From NCBI GenBank assembly GCA_027563935.2, contig CM050446.2, positions 126,558,499 through 126,622,498 of the forward strand: DNA of 64,000 nucleotides, given 5' to 3'. The notes under the pieces were generated by a model, which was given only the letters and a program-made list of their open reading frames with translations, was not told where the DNA came from and made no database searches. The position numbers and the translations under genes are program-made. The DNA is from Costus lasius (taxonomy: Eukaryota; Streptophyta; Magnoliopsida; Zingiberales; Costaceae). The number at the start of each line of letters is the position of its first letter. Position 1 is the stretch's first letter. Below are positions 60,120 through 64,000 of the stretch, piece after piece.

Positions 60120-60600
60120 GTGGGTCAATCTCTTTGATACTGCACAAGAGGAAGTGGCATTTGAATTCATTGCTCCCTGATATATTTTTTCAACATATGG
60201 TGTTTGGCTGCACTTAGGTTATGATAATTTTCACATGCTTTGTCAACAATATGAACCAAACATTGCTTCTTCAATTATGTTCCTCAAAAGTGCCAAGCAT
60301 GTTAGGTACACCCTCACTACTTATGCTCTAGAGAAAACTGTTTGTCATATTTGGTAATTGTATGAGGAGATATTTGCACTTAAACAAGATGATTACCCCC
60401 TTCAAGAATATTATGTCATACTTAAAGGGTATTGGCTTTCTTTCTTTCAACTGGTAGAGAAAGAACCCTACAAAGCACTTAGATTAGCCTTCTTAGTTGC
60501 AAGTCAATTGACACTCCCACTCTCCTAAGTTCAATCTTAGATGTGGTAAGAGGCCTCTTGAAGATTGGACCTAGTAGGTATCTATTGTCTAGTAAGGAAG
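60120..60600 (+). pseudogene. Copia-type gag relic
   Basis: A decayed plus-strand frame reads YEEIFALKQDDYPLQEYYVIL and LKGYWLSFFQLVEKEP at about 60360-60470, the pattern of the copia gag (UBN2) core. Stops are frequent, and no knuckle or pol was seen. 59611-60119 and 60601-61133 hold nothing I recognise. Confidence 0.5.
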
Positions 60601-61294
60601 ATCAATTATCTTCCTACTATTAGGCCATATGTTTCTTTGCTAATTATTTTGTTATACAATTCATGGAAAATCAAGGCGAATCAAAGGTAAATTGTTCTTT
60701 ATATGTTGTGTAATTGTGTTATATTGTGCAAAAAAGAAAAATTATATCAAAGTTCAATGCATTTTTAATGTTGATTATGGAGGAGATGCATCAAATAACA
60801 TATTTATCTCAAGGAAAACAACTGGTCCATACCACCCAATACATGCACTACATACTGGTCCAAACTGGTACCGATACTAGTACAAGGTCAATATCGTTTA
60901 TTTAAACGCATATAATATATTATTAATACTAGTCGTTACCATATATCGGTATCATATGGTATTATAAATTATAGTATATATGACACATTGCATATGAATT
61001 GAAATGTTAGTTCAACCTTTGGAAGGGCATTGGTTTATCTTACCCTTTGCATATGTCTTGTTTGTTGTAACAATTAGCATGTTATTTATATTGCTATTTC
61101 TCCTACTTTTATAATACAACCAAGTACATTAAGTGTCACGCCCGGCCTAAGGTAGTCCGACGGAATACCAAACTGGGCGTGAAACCCTAGGATTTCTAGG
61201 CGTAAAATTACCTCTAACATGGAAACCCTAACGCTGCGTTTCAGAGAAGGGAAACAAGGAGGGAAATGAAAGAAATAGACGGAAATGATTTCCG

Positions 61295-61623
61295 TTTTGC
61301 TTGTTTCAGAGGAAGGAATGGGCAGAAAGGAAAGCAATTATTTCTTTCTTTTCTCTCCAAAACCGTTCCCTCAAAAAGAGACGGAAATGATTTCCGTTCT
61401 CTCGTTCTCTCGTTCTCTCGCCCGCCTCTCTCGCCGCGTCGCGACTTTGACAATTCTTTCCTTCCATTTTGCTTGTTTCAGAGGAAGGAATGGGCAGAAA
61501 GGAAAGCAATTATTTCTTTCTTTTCTCTCCAAAACCGTTCCCTCAAAAAGAGACGGAAATGATTTCCGTTCTCTCGTTCTCTCGTTCTCTCGCCCGCCTC
61601 TCTCGCCGCGTCACGACTTTGAC
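61295..61623. repeat. 172-bp tandem duplication inside the TIR element
   Basis: TTTTGCTTGTTTCAGAGGAA starts each unit, at 61295 and 61467, and the CTCGTTCTCTCGTTCTCTCG block ends each. Very few differences between copies. Confidence 0.88.
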
Positions 61624-61734
61624 ACTCGACGCTCGCGACTTCGACACTTCGACACTCGACCATCGTCCGAGCTCACTGCCTCGCCGCCCCTTGCTTTTGC
61701 CGACCATCGCCCAAGCTCGCCGCCCCCTTGCTCT

Positions 61735-62180
61735 CGCCGAGCTCGAAGCCCCGACGTCGCCAGTCGCTCCCCTCGTCACCAACCCCCGTGGAAACAGCCG
61801 CCCCTCCTTTCCGCCTCGCGTCCAGCAACTTCGACCATCGCCCGAGCTCGCCGCCCCCTTGCTCTCGCCGAGCCCTCCCCTCTCACCGAGCTCGAAGCCC
61901 AGACGTCGCCAGCCACTCCCCTCGTCACCAACCCCCGTGGAAACAGCCGCCCCTCCTTTCTGCCTCACGTCCAGCGACTTTGACCATCGCCCGAGCTCGC
62001 CGCCCCTTGCTCTCGCCGAGCCCTCCCCTCTCACCGAGCTTGAAGCCCCGGCGTCGCCAGCCACTCCCCTCGTCATCAACCCCCATGGAAACAGCCGCCC
62101 CTCCTTTCCGCCTCGCGTCCAGCGACTTCGACCATCACCCGAGCTCGCCAAGCCCTCCCCTCTCTTCGAGCTTGTCGCCC
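61735..62180. repeat. 148-149-bp tandem repeat, three copies
   Basis: Marker CCCCCGTGGAAACAGCCGCC occurs at about 61783, 61932 and 62080 (the last with CCCCATGG). Each unit also has CGACCATCGCCCGAGCTCGC. The open frames across it are translations of the repeat. Confidence 0.85.
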
Positions 62181-63627
62181 CCTTGCTCTCGCCACCCCTC
62201 CCCGCTTGCCGAGCTCGAAGCTCCTCTGCAAGCACCAGTGAAGCTCCTCTGCACGCGTGCCCTAGCTGCTGCCGAGGTTTTGACTTGATTTTGACTTAGT
62301 CAATAGCGATTAGTCAAAATTGAGGATGAATTTGGGTGGTCAACTGGTCAACATATCATTTATGTGGGATTTCAGTTAATTTTGACTCAGTCAATAGCCT
62401 AGTTGACTGATCAAAATATTTCTTTCCTTCCATCGAAATGCAAGTCCTAAAAGAGAAAGGAATTATTTCCTTTCCTCCTTATTTCCTTTCCCTTGTTGTT
62501 TCCTTTCTTTTCTGATTTCTTTCCTTTCTCCGAAACGCAGTGTAATTCTCCGTCCAAAATTTCTCCCCGAATCAAAAAGCAATCGGAAACCCTAACCCTA
62601 ATCGCCATTGTCCAAAATCGAATTCCCTATTTAGAAATCAAAACCCTAAATTCAAATTACCTCTTTGGTCAACTTTTGATTTTGACCCACAATCAAAATC
62701 CGCCGAGTCAAAATCACACTGCTCGCCCGATCGAATTCGAAATCTCGCCCTTGTTGATGTCGGATGACATCAGCTGCCAAATTGCTTCCGCGAAATCAAA
62801 TTCCGTTCCGAAATCGTTGACCAGTCCCGTTGACTCGCCTTGAAGCAAGTGTCGAAACTCGTCTTCGTCCCGTTCGCGACGCTGCCACGTCGCTTTTTCC
62901 GCCGAGTGCCGCTGCGCTCGTGAGCTCGCCGGAGAGAAGCGTGCTGATGGGGAAAAAGACCGCCTGCCTTTCTCCCACAGCTCCGTCGATGCCAACCACC
63001 GTCGCCGCCACTGGAATAGTTGAAGGCGACGCCGGATCTCGCAAAACAGAGGAAGGAATAGAGGGGTGAAAGCTATGTTTATTTCTTTGAAAACTTATAG
63101 GAATCACTCATCCTTCGTCGCCGGCCCCCTGGCCGTCGACTCCCCTCTTCCCTCCCCCGTTGCCGGTTACAAATCACTCAAATTCTGCTTACTCTCTCGC
63201 TCATCGGCGTTCCATTGAACACTCCTCCCGAAGCTCCTCACAACTCCCCGCTGATGTCGATGGTGTTTTGGTCCCTCCATGAAGCTGTTCCCCCTTTGTC
63301 TTTATAAGGAAGCGCCGCCGCCTCCTTCCGCGTGAAGATTGCGTCTCTGCCCTGATTAGGGCGTCGCCCGAGTCCTCTGCTGACGCCGACTCCATCGTCC
63401 GAGCCACTAGCATCCGAGCTTTGCGGGGAGGACTGGTTCGACACCAGGAAATCGCGGACGAAGCTCGCGATGCAAACGCTGCCGCCACAACGTCCGCGTA
63501 AGATCTACTCCCTGCGTGTGATTTGGGAAGGTCAACCTTGAGGGTTGACATACAAAAACAAGCTCCGCTTTGAGAATTCGTACGTGGGTTTGGGTTTGGG
63601 CCGGGTCCACTGATACAGGCCCTAATA

Positions 63628-64000
63628 ATTCTCCCCCGCCCAATTTGGATATCGCCCTCGATGTCTGTCGCGGACGGATCTTTTGCAACCAACGCCCCAA
63701 TATACCTGATCCGACACTGCTGCGCCCCGTGCCAGGGTTCACAGTTACCTGTAGCGCACTGACCCTCACCTCCTCGGTGTTGATTTCAGCTTCCTCAGCT
63801 GGCTCCTGCATCACGATAGCCATGATCTTCTGCCTTATGATGCAATCCTTTATCCAGCGAGGACCGTCGCACAAAAAGCAACCCTATGGCTTCGATTCTA
63901 CATTTGTCCTTCCCGCAGGACGATGTGGCTCTCGTCGTCCTAGTGAACCTCTGTCCTGCCCGGGAAAGGGTCTGCCCTTTCTAGAACCCTAGCCCTCGGC
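63628..64000 (-). pseudogene. Ty3/gypsy gag fragment (3' internal end, runs off the window)
   Basis: On the minus strand there is a CFLCDGPRWIKDC zinc-knuckle-like motif near 63840-63880, as in plant gypsy gag (usual CFLCDGPHWARDC-type, with Arg here where His is expected). QKIMAIVMQEPAEEAE and a glycine-rich stretch follow. Immediately before the LTR there is a polypurine tract (GGGCGGGGGAG). No protease or RT appears between the gag-like part and the LTR, so this member is also internally deleted, unless it is a rearranged copy. A stop precedes the knuckle, so it is scored as broken. Confidence 0.55.

Larger units (their letters stand above)
61232..62542. mobile_element. TIR element, 1.3 kb, TSD TAA, inside the LTR
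   Basis: Terminal inverted repeats of 23 bases: CGCTGCGTTTCAGAGAAGGG and CACTGCGTTTCGGAGAAAGG, each followed by AAA, with three differences. TSD TAA at 61229-61231 and 62543-62545. No transposase. The interior is built of repeats (61295-61623 and 61735-62180). The long open frames on both strands come from its CT-rich repeats. TAA target and 3-bp duplication suit PIF/Harbinger; the CACTG start would also allow a CACTA relative. Confidence 0.75.
61134..63627 (-). repeat. 3' LTR of a gypsy element, split by a TIR element
   Basis: On the minus strand the LTR begins TATTAGGGCC (TG changed to TA) at 63627 and ends GGGCGTGACA at 61134. Without the 1311-base insertion at 61232-62542 it is about 1.18 kb. 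It shares with the LTRs at 27405, 32052 and 33205 the ends, the CCGNCGGA block, the AGGGTTT-rich part and a TATA-like motif near 63300 (minus). Its interior continues to the right of 63627. The outer 5 bases are TTAAG; the partner duplication is outside the window. Confidence 0.75.

Noticed and set aside
61285..62299. Open frames of 230-276 codons on both strands
   Set aside because: Direct translations of the 148-bp and 172-bp tandem repeats in the TIR element.

Overview
This is nuclear DNA from a flowering plant. Two genes are clearly plant: the blue-light photoreceptor FKF1 (ADAGIO 3) and the HOPS subunit VPS39. Both have ordinary GT-AG introns. They sit in a sea of plant-type retrotransposons, namely Ty3/gypsy (Athila-like and others), Ty1/copia and an L1-type LINE, together with MULE, hAT and other TIR elements. 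The C-terminus of FKF1 looks monocot-like to me, but I cannot fix the lineage. By eye, well over half of the window is mobile-element sequence.

Layout, left part. 1-1150 is a decayed Ty3/gypsy gag-pol, followed by a near-perfect hairpin and a minisatellite. 2307-10360 is an 8 kb inverted repeat: two head-to-head copies of a MULE-type element carrying a Ulp1-like (C48) protease relic, with similar ends facing each other across about 60 bp. 10361-20370 is one LINE split by a 7 kb Athila-like element (11100-18104, TSD ACTCT) that keeps gag and protease but has lost reverse transcriptase and integrase. 20371-21440 is a further LTR relic. 21849-24549 is a MULE with a broken FAR1/MudrA transposase, ending in the same terminal sequence as the Ulp1 arms. 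25297-27109 is a dynamin-related protein (DRP1) pseudogene.

Layout, middle part. 27405-30480 is a young non-autonomous LTR element with two 1222-bp LTRs and only 632 bp between them. 31237-34562 is an old tandem repeat in which both copies were hit at the same point, one by a TIR element and the other by two inverted solo LTRs sharing a CTTGG target. FKF1 follows on the minus strand (34895-38963, two exons, 612 codons, apparently intact), with a tandemly duplicated DUF26/PDLP fragment upstream. A 2.4 kb solo LTR (42836-45210, TSD CCTCT) separates it from VPS39.

Layout, right part. The last six VPS39 exons (45402-52049, minus) are readable and in phase. The N-terminal half is not recognisable in the window. 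55862-58739 is a copia element with an open gag-protease-integrase frame, no reverse transcriptase, a 5-bp TSD, and a 3' end that is an inverted copy of the LTR start instead of a normal 3' LTR. A hAT MITE (59089-59602), a copia gag relic, and the 3' end of a Ty3/gypsy element entering from the right edge (61134-64000, its LTR disrupted by a TIR element) complete the window. The last element and the 27405-30480 element share LTR ends and the polypurine-tract region, so they look like the coding-capable and non-autonomous members of one family.

Only FKF1 and VPS39 look like working host genes. FKF1 acts in photoperiod and clock control, VPS39 in vacuolar and late-endosome tethering. Nothing in the sequence links them functionally.
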